From NCBI RefSeq assembly GCF_014982805.1, contig NZ_JADCKC010000001.1:62001-126000 (forward strand): DNA of 64,000 bases. Direction: 5' to 3'. The translations under genes were made by a program, and so were the position numbers. The stretch comes from Gemmiger gallinarum. GTDB lineage: Bacteria > Bacillota > Clostridia > Oscillospirales > Ruminococcaceae. Shown in pieces: positions 15,588 to 23,589 of this stretch; position 1 is the first letter of the stretch; each line of letters begins with the position of its first letter. A model generated the notes under the pieces. The model ran no database searches. It was not told the DNA's origin and saw nothing but the letters and a program-made list of their open reading frames with translations.

Positions 15588-16297
15588 TGATGGCTGACCT
15601 TTCCTTCCTGATATTGTGCCCGCAGGCGGTTGGTGTCCAGAATTTTGAAGCTGCCGCGATAGGTTTCCAGCAGGCCTTCCTGCTGCATACGGCCCAGCTC
15701 TCGGCTCAGGGCACTTCGGTCGCAGTTGAGATATTCCGCCAACCCCGCACGGGTCAGAGAGACGGAGAAGGTATTGCTGCCTGCACGCTCCGCCTCATCC
15801 AGCAGCCAGATGCAGATGCGGGCCCGCAGGCTCTTGCAGATCAAAAGCTCCACCCGGCGGTCCAGAGCAAAATATTTGTTGCTGATGGTGGTGACCAGAT
15901 TTTGCAGCAGCTGGTAATGGGATTCATGCAGGCTGGCGCAGGGATGGATGATTTTCTGATAGGGCAGATAGGCTGCCAGACAGTCGGTCTCCGCCATTAC
16001 GCTGACGGGGCTGCGCAGGCTGGACCCGGACAGCACATCCCCGAACAGTCCCGAAGGCCCCATGTGTGTGATGGCCACGCTGGCGCCGTCAGGTGTGTTT
16101 TTGAAGGCGGTGATGGAGCCTTCCAGCACAATGCCCACCTCGTGATTTTCGTAGCCGGCCAGAAGCAAAAATTCTCCCTTCTGGTATCGGCGCACCCGCG
16201 GGCGGAAACACTGCATCATACTGTCAAGCTCATCGTCGCGCATGTTCTGCAGCAGGGATGTGGCGCGCAGCGTGTCGTAATAAGGCCGCAGATCCAA
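15584..16297 (-). CDS. Crp/Fnr-family transcriptional regulator
   Basis: A 237-residue regulator with an N-terminal cyclic-nucleotide-binding-like beta-barrel (YQKGEFLLLAGYENHEVGIV, GPSGLFGDVL) and a C-terminal winged helix (LTRAGLAEYLNCDRSALSRELGRM is the helix-turn-helix). No Fnr-type cysteine set is visible in the N-terminus. Start choice: a longer frame extends to 16438, but a strong promoter lies inside it, and AGGAGG stands seven bases before a TTG at 16295-16297 giving MDLRPYYDTL, so the TTG is used. First gene of an operon with a glycosyltransferase and a flavin reductase. The regulon is unknown. Confidence 0.88.
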   Translation of the reverse strand: MDLRPYYDTLRATSLLQNMRDDELDSMMQCFRPRVRRYQKGEFLLLAGYENHEVGIVLEGSITAFKNTPDGASVAITHMGPSGLFGDVLSGSSLRSPVSVMAETDCLAAYLPYQKIIHPCASLHESHYQLLQNLVTTISNKYFALDRRVELLICKSLRARICIWLLDEAERAGSNTFSVSLTRAGLAEYLNCDRSALSRELGRMQQEGLLETYRGSFKILDTNRLRAQYQEGKVSHQ

Positions 16298-16355
16298 GGC
16301 AAAACCTCCTCCCGGGCCGACGCCATGTTGCGCTGGCAACGGAAATTTTGTTTTC

Positions 16356-16384
16356 ATTATAGTATAGTAACGATGTGAATTCAA
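16356..16384 (-). promoter_or_regulatory. Promoter of the Crp-family regulator operon
   Basis: TTGAAT (16379-16384), 17 bases, TATAAT (16356-16361) on the minus strand, with a start near 16349. This rules out translation starts upstream of about 16349. Confidence 0.8.
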
Positions 16385-16409
16385 GCAGGGCGGCAGTTTG
16401 CCGCCCTGC
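16385..16409. repeat. GC-rich inverted repeat in the divergent intergenic region
   Basis: Perfect 11-base arms (16385-16395 and 16399-16409) with a three-base loop lie between the regulator promoter and the NMT1-type importer. There is no T-run after either arm. It could be a hairpin in the importer leader. Confidence 0.5.
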
Positions 16410-16492
16410 CGCCGCGTTTTGCGGTGGACCCGGAACATCCGGGGCGGCGGTGACCCTGTGGCTGCCGCAGTACAAAAGGAGGAGTTTTAGAA

Positions 16493-17551
16493 ATGATACT
16501 CAAACGTTTGGCATCCGGTTTCACGGCGCTGGTCATGTGCGTTGCGCTGGCTGCGTGCAATACCACCGATACTTCTTCCCAGAGCAGCAGCACTGCCGCC
16601 ACGGCGGAAGCTGCACCTGTTGAGAGCCCGGCCCCGGCGGAAGAAAGCCCGGAGACTGCTTCGGCAGCATCCCTGCGTGTGGCCGGTTTGAAAGGACCCA
16701 CCACCATGGGCCTGTGCAACCTGATTTCGGACAGCGAGGGCACCGGCGAGTATGACTTCACCATGTACGGCGCTGCCGATGAGATCGTGCCCCTGCTGGT
16801 CAAGGGGGACATTGATGCTGCCGCTGTACCCGCAAACCTGGCGGCAACTCTCTACCAGCGCACTGAGGGCCAGGTGCAGGTGGCCTGCATCAATACGCTG
16901 GGCGTGCTGTACATCCTGGAACAGGGCGACACCGTGCAGTCGGTGGCCGACCTGAAAGGCCAGACCATCCTGACCACCGGCAAGGGCACCACACCGGAGT
17001 ACGTGCTGCGCTATGTGCTGGAGCAGAACGGCCTCAACCCGGATACCGATGTGACCATCGAGTACTTCAATGAGGCCACCGAGGCTCTGTCTCAGCTGCA
17101 GGCAGGCCGTGGCACCATTGCCATGCTGCCCCAGCCTTTCGTTACCAGTGCCCTGTCCCAGGTGGATGGCCTGCGCGTTGCGCTGGACATGAATACCGAG
17201 TGGGAAGCCGTTGCCGGCAGCAAGCTGGTTACCGGCGTTCTGGTGGTCCGCAAGGATGCCATTGAGCGCGACCCGGAGGCATTCAGCGCCTTCATGGATG
17301 GCTATGCCGCCAGCGTTGAGGCCGCCAACACCGATCTGGAAGGCACTGCCGCTCTGTGTGAGGAGTATGGCATCGTGGCCAAGGCGGCCCTGGCCCAGAA
17401 GGCTCTGCCCGAGTGCAACATTGTGTTTGAGACCGGCAGCGAGATGAAGACCGACCTGACCAACTACTTCCAGGTTCTGTATGACGCCGATCCGTCCAGC
17501 GTGGGCGGCGCCATGCCGGACGATGCCTTCTATTACAATGCTGAAGCCTGA
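16493..17551 (+). CDS. ABC importer substrate-binding lipoprotein, NMT1/SsuA type
   Basis: A 352-residue secreted lipoprotein. The signal peptide ends in the lipobox LAAC (cysteine 22), and an Ala/Glu/Ser/Thr linker of about 40 residues precedes the binding domain. The domain has the NMT1/THI5/SsuA layout: GDIDAAAVPANLA, then the LKGQTILTTGKGTTPEYVLRY segment and LQAGRGTIAMLPQPF. Relatives bind sulfonates, taurine, nitrate or thiamine precursors; the ligand here is not predictable. AGGAGG lies seven bases before the ATG. The permease and ATPase genes follow with overlaps, forming a three-gene importer. Confidence 0.9.
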   Translation: MILKRLASGFTALVMCVALAACNTTDTSSQSSSTAATAEAAPVESPAPAEESPETASAASLRVAGLKGPTTMGLCNLISDSEGTGEYDFTMYGAADEIVPLLVKGDIDAAAVPANLAATLYQRTEGQVQVACINTLGVLYILEQGDTVQSVADLKGQTILTTGKGTTPEYVLRYVLEQNGLNPDTDVTIEYFNEATEALSQLQAGRGTIAMLPQPFVTSALSQVDGLRVALDMNTEWEAVAGSKLVTGVLVVRKDAIERDPEAFSAFMDGYAASVEAANTDLEGTAALCEEYGIVAKAALAQKALPECNIVFETGSEMKTDLTNYFQVLYDADPSSVGGAMPDDAFYYNAEA

Positions 17552-18320
17552 GGCTTTACGTCGGAGGCGCCTGCTGCAAAAGGCAGGCGCCTTGGCGTTT
17601 TGGGTGATCGTCTGGCAGCTGGCAGCCATGGCGTTGGGGCACGGCGGACTGTTCCTGACCACACCGGTGGGGACCCTTCAGGCTTTGGTGCGCCTGCTGC
17701 CCACAGTGGAGTTCTGGTACCGTATTGCCTTCAGCTCGCTGCGCATTCTGGCGGGCTTTGTACTGGCTGTTGTCTGCGGCACGGCACTGGCTGCGGCGGG
17801 GGCCAGATGGCAAACTGTGCGAATCTTGTTCTCTCCGCTGATGCAGATCATTCGGGCTATGCCGGTGGCAAGCTTTGTCATTCTGGCTCTGCTTTGGGTC
17901 CGCAGCGCCAATTTGTCCATTGTGGTAAGCTTTACCCACGTGCTGCCGGTGGTGTATGCCGGGGTGGCAGGCGGGATTGCCGATACCGACCGCCGGCTTC
18001 TGGAGATGGCGAAGGTCTACCGTTTGCCGCTGCTTCGCCGGCTGCGGTATATCTGGCTGCCGGGGGTGTTTCCCTCTTTCAGCGAAAGCTGTGCCGCAGC
18101 CATGGGCATGTGCTGGAAGAGCGGTGTCTCGGCGGAGGTCATCGGCCTGCCCGACCACTCGGTGGGGGATGCCCTTTACCGCGCCAAAATCACGCTGACC
18201 ACATCGGATGTTTTTGCCTGGACGCTGGTCATTGTTCTGCTGTCCACCTTTTTGTCGGCGGTGGCGGCATGGCTTTTGCGCCGTCTCAAGGAACGTCTTT
18301 GCGGGGAGGTGACCGAATGA
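17538..18320 (+). CDS. ABC importer permease, SsuC/TauC type
   Basis: A 260-residue membrane permease with about six helices. The EAA-like loop is around LLEMAKVYRLPLLRRLRYIWLP, where it contacts the ATPase. The ATG at 17538 is preferred because it overlaps the lipoprotein gene by 14 bases and gives the normal family length; the frame is open further upstream inside the lipoprotein gene. It overlaps the ATPase gene by four bases. Confidence 0.88.
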   Translation: MLKPEALRRRRLLQKAGALAFWVIVWQLAAMALGHGGLFLTTPVGTLQALVRLLPTVEFWYRIAFSSLRILAGFVLAVVCGTALAAAGARWQTVRILFSPLMQIIRAMPVASFVILALLWVRSANLSIVVSFTHVLPVVYAGVAGGIADTDRRLLEMAKVYRLPLLRRLRYIWLPGVFPSFSESCAAAMGMCWKSGVSAEVIGLPDHSVGDALYRAKITLTTSDVFAWTLVIVLLSTFLSAVAAWLLRRLKERLCGEVTE

Positions 18321-18883
18321 TCCGCATCACCGATCTCTGCAAGGCATTCGGAGAAAAGAAAGTGCTGGAACACCTCAGCCTGAATATCGAAGGCCCCGTG
18401 GTTCTGATGGGGCCGTCCGGCCGGGGCAAGACCACCCTGCTGCGCATCCTCATGGGATTGGAACAGCCGGATTCCGGCCGTGTGGAAGGGCTCTCGGGGC
18501 GGGGACTTGCCGCCGTCTTTCAGGAGGACCGCCTCTGCCCGCAGCTCACAGCGGCGGGGAATATCTGCCTGACCGGCCGGGGAGTGACAGCAGGGGAGGC
18601 GGAAGGGGAGCTTCGAGCTCTCGGGTTTTCCCATGCCGATTTGAAACAGTCGGTCAGCAGGCTGTCGGGCGGGCAGAAGCGCCGTGCCGCCTTGCTGCGG
18701 GCACTGCTCTGCCGGAATACGGAAATCCTGCTGCTGGATGAGCCCTTCACCGGTATGGACGATGCCCTGGTGGGGACGGCTGCCGGTACGGTGGTGCGCC
18801 TGGCGGCGGGGCGCGACACTCTGCTGGTCACCCACGACCATGAGGCAGCCCGACTGCTGGGCTGGCCTGTAATAACGCTGTAA
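18317..18883 (+). CDS. ABC importer ATPase, short form
   Basis: A 188-residue ATP-binding subunit with Walker A GPSGRGKTT (32-40), signature LSGGQKRR (116-123), Walker B ILLLDEP (137-143) and the H-loop histidine in LLVTHDHEAA. The usual SsuB/TauB length is about 240-260, so the region after the H-loop is almost absent. An Arg stands in Walker A where Cys, Ser or Ala is typical. All catalytic motifs are intact, so it is probably active. Start and stop overlap indicate coupling with the permease. Confidence 0.88.
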   Translation: MIRITDLCKAFGEKKVLEHLSLNIEGPVVLMGPSGRGKTTLLRILMGLEQPDSGRVEGLSGRGLAAVFQEDRLCPQLTAAGNICLTGRGVTAGEAEGELRALGFSHADLKQSVSRLSGGQKRRAALLRALLCRNTEILLLDEPFTGMDDALVGTAAGTVVRLAAGRDTLLVTHDHEAARLLGWPVITL

Positions 18884-18934
18884 CATCGATTCTTTTGAAA
18901 ACTTCAAAAAATGCGGATTTTTTCAAAAAAGCCC

Positions 18935-18963
18935 TTGACAGTATGGCTCAGTCTTGCTATAAT
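18935..18963 (+). promoter_or_regulatory. Consensus promoter of tRNA-Ser
   Basis: TTGACA (18935-18940), exactly 17 bases, TATAAT (18958-18963): a perfect sigma-70/sigma-A promoter about 30 bases before the tRNA. Confidence 0.95.
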
Positions 18964-18999
18964 ACAATACGCAGTTTGACGGTAACGCCAAACTGATTT

Positions 19000-19091
19000 G
19001 GAAAGATGGCTGAGCTGGTCTAAGGCGCACGACTGGAAATCGTGTAGGGCCCCTAAAGCCCTCAAGGGTTCGAATCCCTTTCTTTCCGCCA
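19000..19091 (+). tRNA. tRNA-Ser(GGA)
   Basis: A class II tRNA with a long variable arm. The acceptor stem GGAAAGA (19000-19006) pairs with TCTTTCC (19081-19087). The anticodon stem CACGA/TCGTG encloses CTGGAAA, so the anticodon is GGA at 19035-19037. The discriminator G and an encoded CCA end the gene at 19091. It reads UCC and UCU codons. Confidence 0.97.
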
Positions 19092-19092
19092 C

Positions 19093-19122
19093 AAACCCCT
19101 GCCGCATTGCGGCAGGGGTTTT
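19093..19122 (+). terminator. Terminator of tRNA-Ser
   Basis: A 13-base-pair stem (19093-19105 with 19109-19121), a three-base loop and a short T-run. It begins two bases after the tRNA CCA end. Confidence 0.9.
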
Positions 19123-19315
19123 GTCGTGTCCGGGGCTTTCCCCTTGGCTTCTTTCTGTTCGGCATCTTATCCGGCCTTACAGATCAGCTCTTATCCGGTG
19201 TAGCAAGGGATGGGCAATCGCTGAACCGGAGCCGGAACGGCTCGTTGCCCGGCAGAGGTTTTTGATGTGCCGCACGGCCTTTCTACCGGCAGTCCGTTAA
19301 GGGGAAAACAAAATC

Positions 19316-19380
19316 AAAAATCCCGCCTGATATTCCGGTTCTGTCCGTACAGAACAGCCCGGAACTCAGGCGGGATTTTT
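19316..19380. terminator. Long hairpin terminator, mainly of the aminopeptidase gene
   Basis: A 15-base-pair outer stem (19316-19330 with 19366-19380) with AAAAA and TTTTT ends, plus an internal stem. It lies 54 bases past the minus-strand aminopeptidase stop. The 190 bases between this and the tRNA terminator hold nothing recognised. Confidence 0.8.
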
Positions 19381-19433
19381 TATCTTATATCACTTATCAC
19401 TAATTCGGAAACTGCAGCCGGGGAAGCAGCCTG

Positions 19434-20669
19434 TCAGAAGGCCCATTCGCCGTCCCGGAAAATCTCCACGGTCTCACCGTTCTTGCGCAGGCCGGTGATG
19501 TGGCTGTCCACAGCGCCCACCATCACATCCTCGTGGATGGCGGAATCGTTCAGGCCTTTCTCCATCAGCTGCTCACGGGTCATGTCGCGGCCGCCCACGA
19601 TGTTGGTGGGGTATCCGGCGCCGAAGGCAATGTGGCAGGCGGCGTTTTCGTCAAACAGGGTGTTGTAGAACAGCACGCCGCTGCGGCGGATGGGGCTGGA
19701 GGCGGGCACCAGAGCCAGCTCACCGATGCGGTTGGCGTTTTCGTCGGTGGAGAGCAGCTCGCCCAGCAGTTCGGCGTTCTTTTCGGCGCCGTGCTCAATG
19801 ACCTTGCCGTCCTGGAAAGTCACATGCCATCCCTCGATCAGCTGGCCGTTGTAAGCGTAGGGGCGTGTGCCGTAAACCACGCCGTTGACCCGGTCACGAT
19901 GGGGCGCGGTAAAGACTTCCTCGGTGGGAACGTTGGCAATGAATTCCACACCGTTTTCCGCCACGCTGGAAGCCCCCTCCCAGGTGGCGTCCTCCGCCAG
20001 GCCCACGGTCAGGTCGGTGCCGTTGGAGCTGGTCATATGGACGCTGTCCAGCTGCCAGGCGTTGAGCTGATCGCGGCGGGCCTTGGTTTTGGCCACATGC
20101 TCCTTCCACTCGCTGACAGGATCACCGCCGGTCACACGGCAGACATCAAAGATGAGCGCCCACAGCTTTTCCATGGCCTCGTCCTGAGGCAGGTCGGGGA
20201 AGACCTTGGCGGCCCAGCCCGGGGCAGGTACGGCGGCCACACACCACTGGACGCGGTCGTTCATGGTGTATTCCTGCCAGGGCTTGAGAACGGTGCGGCG
20301 GGCCAGATTGACGCGATTGAGCTTGCCGGCATCCAGACCCGCGTAGGCCTCGGGGTCGGCGGCGTGGATGGCCAGGGTGCAGCAGCCGTCCGGGTCCTCG
20401 GCATAATCCAGATAGCTGCGCAGTTCGTAGGGCTTCATTGCCTTCAGGTCTTCCTCTGCGGCCAGTTCCATGTCGATGCGGGAAAGGCGCTCGTCCTCCC
20501 AGCGCACGATGACCCGCTTGGCGCCCGCCTCATAGCCTGCCTTGGCGCAGGCATGGGCAAACTCCGGCATGGTCACTGGGCAGCGGACGATGAAGTTCTG
20601 ACGGGGACGCACATTGACGCCCACCTTGACGATAAAGTCTGCATACAGCTGCAAAAGTTTCTGATCCAT
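19434..20669 (-). CDS. Family M29 metallo-aminopeptidase (AmpS/PepS)
   Basis: A 411-residue cytoplasmic aminopeptidase with a two-metal site. The C-terminal half carries the M29 ligands in order: Glu in NVPTEEVFTAPH, Glu in RIGELALVP, His in AACHIAFGAGYP together with the Tyr of GAGYP, His in SAIHEDVMVG, then Asp in DSHITG. The M29 family removes N-terminal residues during peptide turnover. The ATG at 20667-20669 is used because AAGGAG lies nine bases before it and the product begins MDQKLLQLYADFIVKVG as usual; the frame is open 27 codons further. Single-gene unit. Confidence 0.93.
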   Translation of the reverse strand: MDQKLLQLYADFIVKVGVNVRPRQNFIVRCPVTMPEFAHACAKAGYEAGAKRVIVRWEDERLSRIDMELAAEEDLKAMKPYELRSYLDYAEDPDGCCTLAIHAADPEAYAGLDAGKLNRVNLARRTVLKPWQEYTMNDRVQWCVAAVPAPGWAAKVFPDLPQDEAMEKLWALIFDVCRVTGGDPVSEWKEHVAKTKARRDQLNAWQLDSVHMTSSNGTDLTVGLAEDATWEGASSVAENGVEFIANVPTEEVFTAPHRDRVNGVVYGTRPYAYNGQLIEGWHVTFQDGKVIEHGAEKNAELLGELLSTDENANRIGELALVPASSPIRRSGVLFYNTLFDENAACHIAFGAGYPTNIVGGRDMTREQLMEKGLNDSAIHEDVMVGAVDSHITGLRKNGETVEIFRDGEWAF

Positions 20670-20794
20670 TTTTTCTTGCTCCTTTGCACCCGTCGTTGGA
20701 CGGGGCGTTTGATAGTTTGAATGGTTCCAGTATACACGATACCCAGCCAAAAGAAAAGTGATACCCCAACCCGGCCGCAGAGTGCTGGAAAAAC

Positions 20795-20823
20795 TTGCAC
20801 CCGCAGCGGCCTTCCGGTATACT
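20795..20823 (+). promoter_or_regulatory. Promoter of the unknown membrane protein gene
   Basis: TTGCAC (20795-20800), 17 bases, TATACT (20818-20823). Confidence 0.6.
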
Positions 20824-20856
20824 GTCCATAAGAAGAAAACAAAGAAGGACTCTCAA

Positions 20857-21372
20857 ATGAAATATGCGAATCATACCATGCTTCTCATGGGCATCCCGGC
20901 AGCGCTGCTTGCGGTGATCGGGGTCCTGCTTCTGATAAGCGGTGCAGGTCTGCTGGAAACGGCCGGTGCCATGGCAAATGAAGCTGTGGATACGGGCGGA
21001 CAGCCGGTAGGCGATGTGGAAGGCTACGCCATGCTGATCGGTCTTGCCGGGGCGGGCCTGGGCGGTCTGGCCGGGCTGGCGGCTCAGATATTCGGGATGC
21101 TGCTGGTTCTTTACGGCGGCGGAGTGTTGCTGTTTTCGGGCGTTGCCAGGCTGATTCTGGACCCCGAAAGACGGCGTTTGCTGCCTTACCGCATCCTTAT
21201 GGGGATTGCCTGTGGGATTGCCCTGCTGCCGGTACCGGAACTGCTCAAAATGTTTGTCCGGGCTCTGTCTGACGGCTCGCTGCAGCCCATGCCGCTGGTC
21301 GGCGCGGTACTTGCCTGCGTACTGGTATTTTTCAGTGCCCGCAATACCTATACCGACCGGATTTTTTACTGA
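20857..21372 (+). CDS. Unknown four-helix membrane protein
   Basis: A 171-residue protein with no recognised family. It has hydrophobic segments near residues 9-31, 58-75, 78-97, 113-130 and 147-160, Gly/Ala/Leu-rich, with a charged DPERRRLLPYR loop in the middle and a short basic/aromatic C-terminus. The ATG at 20857 follows an AGAAGGA site and lies about 34 bases after the -10 box; an upstream in-frame ATG lies before the promoter and is not used. It is flanked by unrelated convergent and divergent genes, so context gives no function. Its codon use looks like its neighbours. Confidence 0.7.
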   Translation: MKYANHTMLLMGIPAALLAVIGVLLLISGAGLLETAGAMANEAVDTGGQPVGDVEGYAMLIGLAGAGLGGLAGLAAQIFGMLLVLYGGGVLLFSGVARLILDPERRRLLPYRILMGIACGIALLPVPELLKMFVRALSDGSLQPMPLVGAVLACVLVFFSARNTYTDRIFY

Positions 21373-21393
21373 GAAAAAGGGAAACATAGAACA

Positions 21394-21426
21394 TGAGGCG
21401 TCTCCGCTCAATGCGGAGGCGCCTCA
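21394..21426. terminator. Inverted repeat between convergent genes
   Basis: A 14-base-pair stem (21394-21407 with 21413-21426, one G-U pair). No proper T-run follows on either strand, so terminator activity is uncertain. Confidence 0.45.
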
Positions 21427-21454
21427 TGGTGCAAAAGGGGAGATGATGTCAAGA

Positions 21455-22165
21455 TTACATGCCCAGGAAATAACGGCAGAACAAGGCGGCACAGACGGCG
21501 CCCACAAAGGGGGCGGTGCCGGGCACCAGCAGGCCGTATTTCCAGTCGTTGTCGGCCTTGTTGCCGATGGGCAGGAGCTGATAGGCCAGCCGGGGTCCCA
21601 GGTCGCGAGCCTGGTTCATGGCAAATCCGGTGGTGCCGCCAAAGCCCATGCCCACGGCCCAGACGAGAATGCCCACACCGAGGGGCAGCCAGCTCTCATA
21701 ATTTTTGGCGATGGCCAGAATAGCGCTCAGAAAGACGGTGGTGGCGAAAGCCTCCACAAAGTAATTGCGGGGCAGATCGCGGATGGGCGGGTTGGTGGAG
21801 AAGATGTTGCGCACGGCGATGGGATCGACTTCCTTTTCACTGGCCTTGAACTGGTCGGCATACATGACGTAGCAGATCAGCGCTCCCACAAAGGCACCGG
21901 CCATCTCGGCAAATGCATAGGGGAGAAAGCAGGACCAGGGGATCATGCCCAGAATCGCCTGGGCAAGAGCCATGGCGGGATTCAGGCAGACGCCGCCGAA
22001 GATCATCAGTACTACCGAAATGCCGAAGCCCCAGGTAGTGATGGCGAACAGATGACCGGAGCCGCGGTATTTGCTGCTTTTCAGCACCTCGTCGCAGTGG
22101 ACGCCCACACCGAAGACGATCATCAGACCGGTGCCGAGAAATTCGGCCAGAACATTATGAAGCAT
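21455..22165 (-). CDS. MIP-family channel, probable lactic-acid/glycerol facilitator
   Basis: A 236-residue aquaglyceroporin-type channel with six helices and two half-helices. The first signature is LNPAMALA (NPA at 62-64). The second reads MNQARDLGPR, so NPA is NQA (184-186). ARDLGPR, whose arginine forms the selectivity filter, is intact. It lies 20 bases after larA on the same strand. In Lactobacillus plantarum a MIP protein encoded with larA (LarD) transports lactic acid, so the same role is inferred here; glycerol or water transport cannot be excluded. A GGAGGAGG site precedes the ATG. Confidence 0.88.
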   Translation of the reverse strand: MLHNVLAEFLGTGLMIVFGVGVHCDEVLKSSKYRGSGHLFAITTWGFGISVVLMIFGGVCLNPAMALAQAILGMIPWSCFLPYAFAEMAGAFVGALICYVMYADQFKASEKEVDPIAVRNIFSTNPPIRDLPRNYFVEAFATTVFLSAILAIAKNYESWLPLGVGILVWAVGMGFGGTTGFAMNQARDLGPRLAYQLLPIGNKADNDWKYGLLVPGTAPFVGAVCAALFCRYFLGM

Positions 22166-22185
22166 AGGTTCCTCCTCCCGCTGGT

Positions 22186-23457
22186 TCAGCGCACGATGAC
22201 GGACAGGCCGTCGGGAATGACCGCAACACGGGCGTCGCTGCCCATGCGGGCATAGGCACGGGCGAGAGCCTCATCCACCGTGGGAACAAGCTCCATGTGC
22301 AGATGTGCGGCAATGTCAGGGTCCAGCAGGTCGGACACCAGGATCACGTGGTACTTGACCAGAATCCGAGCCAGAATCTGGCTGGTCCACTGTTCCGGCA
22401 CCGTCTCCAGACGCGGGGTGGACATGGCCTGCCGCAGGAAGGCTTCGGGGGACTCTGCCTTGGCGATGTTTTCGTAGAAGGCCTGTCCGCCGTGGCCGTC
22501 GCGGCAGCCGGCCACCATGATGATGACGCCGCCTTCCCGGACGGTCGCCTCGGCAGCGGTCATGCCCTTGACGGCCTGATAAACGTTCTGGTCCAGGGGA
22601 TACCCGCCGTTGGTGGAGACGGCAATGTCGCAGGGAATCTTGCTCACATGGGCCAGGTCGCTGACAAAGTTGCAGCCCTGCAGGTGGGCGTCCTCGGTAT
22701 CGCCGGCAAAGGAGGCGATGATCTTTTTGTCTTCATTGAGGACCACGTTGACGATGAAGGCCAGCCGTGCGGCGCGGGCAGCAAAGACCATGTCGGCGTG
22801 GATGGGGTTGAGAGACAGGTTGCCGGTGCGGCATTCGGGCGAGGAGATGAACTCGCCGCAGTGGTTGGCCTGGATGGTCTTGTAGCTGGCGATGCCGGGC
22901 AGCACCGCCTTGCGTCCGCCCGAGAAACCGGCGAAGAAATGCGCCTCAATAAAGCCCTCGGCCAGCAGCAGGTCGGCGCTGGCCGCGACCATGTTGATCA
23001 GGCAGTTGCCGCCGCTGGGCAGGGTGCCCACGTTGACCATGGGGGATTTGCGGGCGTCGTGCATGACGATCTCCACATTGTTGACGATGTCCTCGCCGTA
23101 CTTGGCCACGAGCTCCTCATGGGTAGAAGCGCGGTGGAAGCCGGTTGCCACCAGGATGCGGATGCGGGCGTCGGGGGCGGCGCTGCGCAGACGGCGCAGC
23201 AGAATGGGCATGATGATGGCCGACGGCACGGGGCGGGTGTGATCGGAACTGATGATGACAATGTTTTTCTTGCCTTTGGCGAGATCTTCCAGACGGGGGG
23301 ACCCGATGGGGTGATCGAGGGAATCCTCCACCAGTTCGGCTTCGCTCTTCCCGGCACGATAGTCAGCCTGACGGGAAACCAGAATGCCGGCCAGATTCTT
23401 TTCATCGATGTGAAGGGTCTGGGCACCGGTGTCGTAAGGCAGGCGGATTTCTTTCAT
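22186..23457 (-). CDS. larA: Nickel-pincer lactate racemase (LarA family)
   Basis: A 423-residue enzyme expected to interconvert L- and D-lactate by hydride transfer on a nickel-pincer nucleotide. Residues match Lactobacillus plantarum LarA almost one for one: H108 in TGFH, H173 in EAHFF, K183 in GGRK (the lysine that bonds to the cofactor) and H199 in QANH (nickel ligand), 16 residues apart as in the known enzyme. The YQAVKGM segment supplies the later catalytic Gln/Lys. The ATG at 23455-23457 gives the normal length; a longer frame runs upstream to 23541. The cofactor genes larB, larC and larE are absent from the window. Some LarA relatives act on other 2-hydroxy acids, but the channel and regulator neighbours favour lactate. 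Confidence 0.92.
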   Translation of the reverse strand: MKEIRLPYDTGAQTLHIDEKNLAGILVSRQADYRAGKSEAELVEDSLDHPIGSPRLEDLAKGKKNIVIISSDHTRPVPSAIIMPILLRRLRSAAPDARIRILVATGFHRASTHEELVAKYGEDIVNNVEIVMHDARKSPMVNVGTLPSGGNCLINMVAASADLLLAEGFIEAHFFAGFSGGRKAVLPGIASYKTIQANHCGEFISSPECRTGNLSLNPIHADMVFAARAARLAFIVNVVLNEDKKIIASFAGDTEDAHLQGCNFVSDLAHVSKIPCDIAVSTNGGYPLDQNVYQAVKGMTAAEATVREGGVIIMVAGCRDGHGGQAFYENIAKAESPEAFLRQAMSTPRLETVPEQWTSQILARILVKYHVILVSDLLDPDIAAHLHMELVPTVDEALARAYARMGSDARVAVIPDGLSVIVR

Positions 23458-23589
23458 GGAACGTACACTTCCTTTGTTTGTACTGGCCTTTTCAAACGGC
23501 CTTAGCAGTGTAGCACAGCAAGTCTGGACAAACCACCTCAAAAGATGGTATCATTTGTTACACTTGGCGGAAAAGGAAGGATGATTTAG

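Noticed and set aside
16298-16438. Longer N-terminus for the Crp-family regulator
   Set aside because: A TTGAAT-N17-TATAAT promoter lies inside the extension, and AGGAGG points to the TTG at 16295-16297.
19123-19315. Possible small RNA between the tRNA-Ser and aminopeptidase terminators
   Set aside because: No promoter, conserved structure or convincing reading frame was seen in this stretch.
23458-23589. LarR binding palindrome between larA and the regulator
   Set aside because: TGTTACAC and TGTAGCAC elements are present but do not form a symmetrical site that could be defended.
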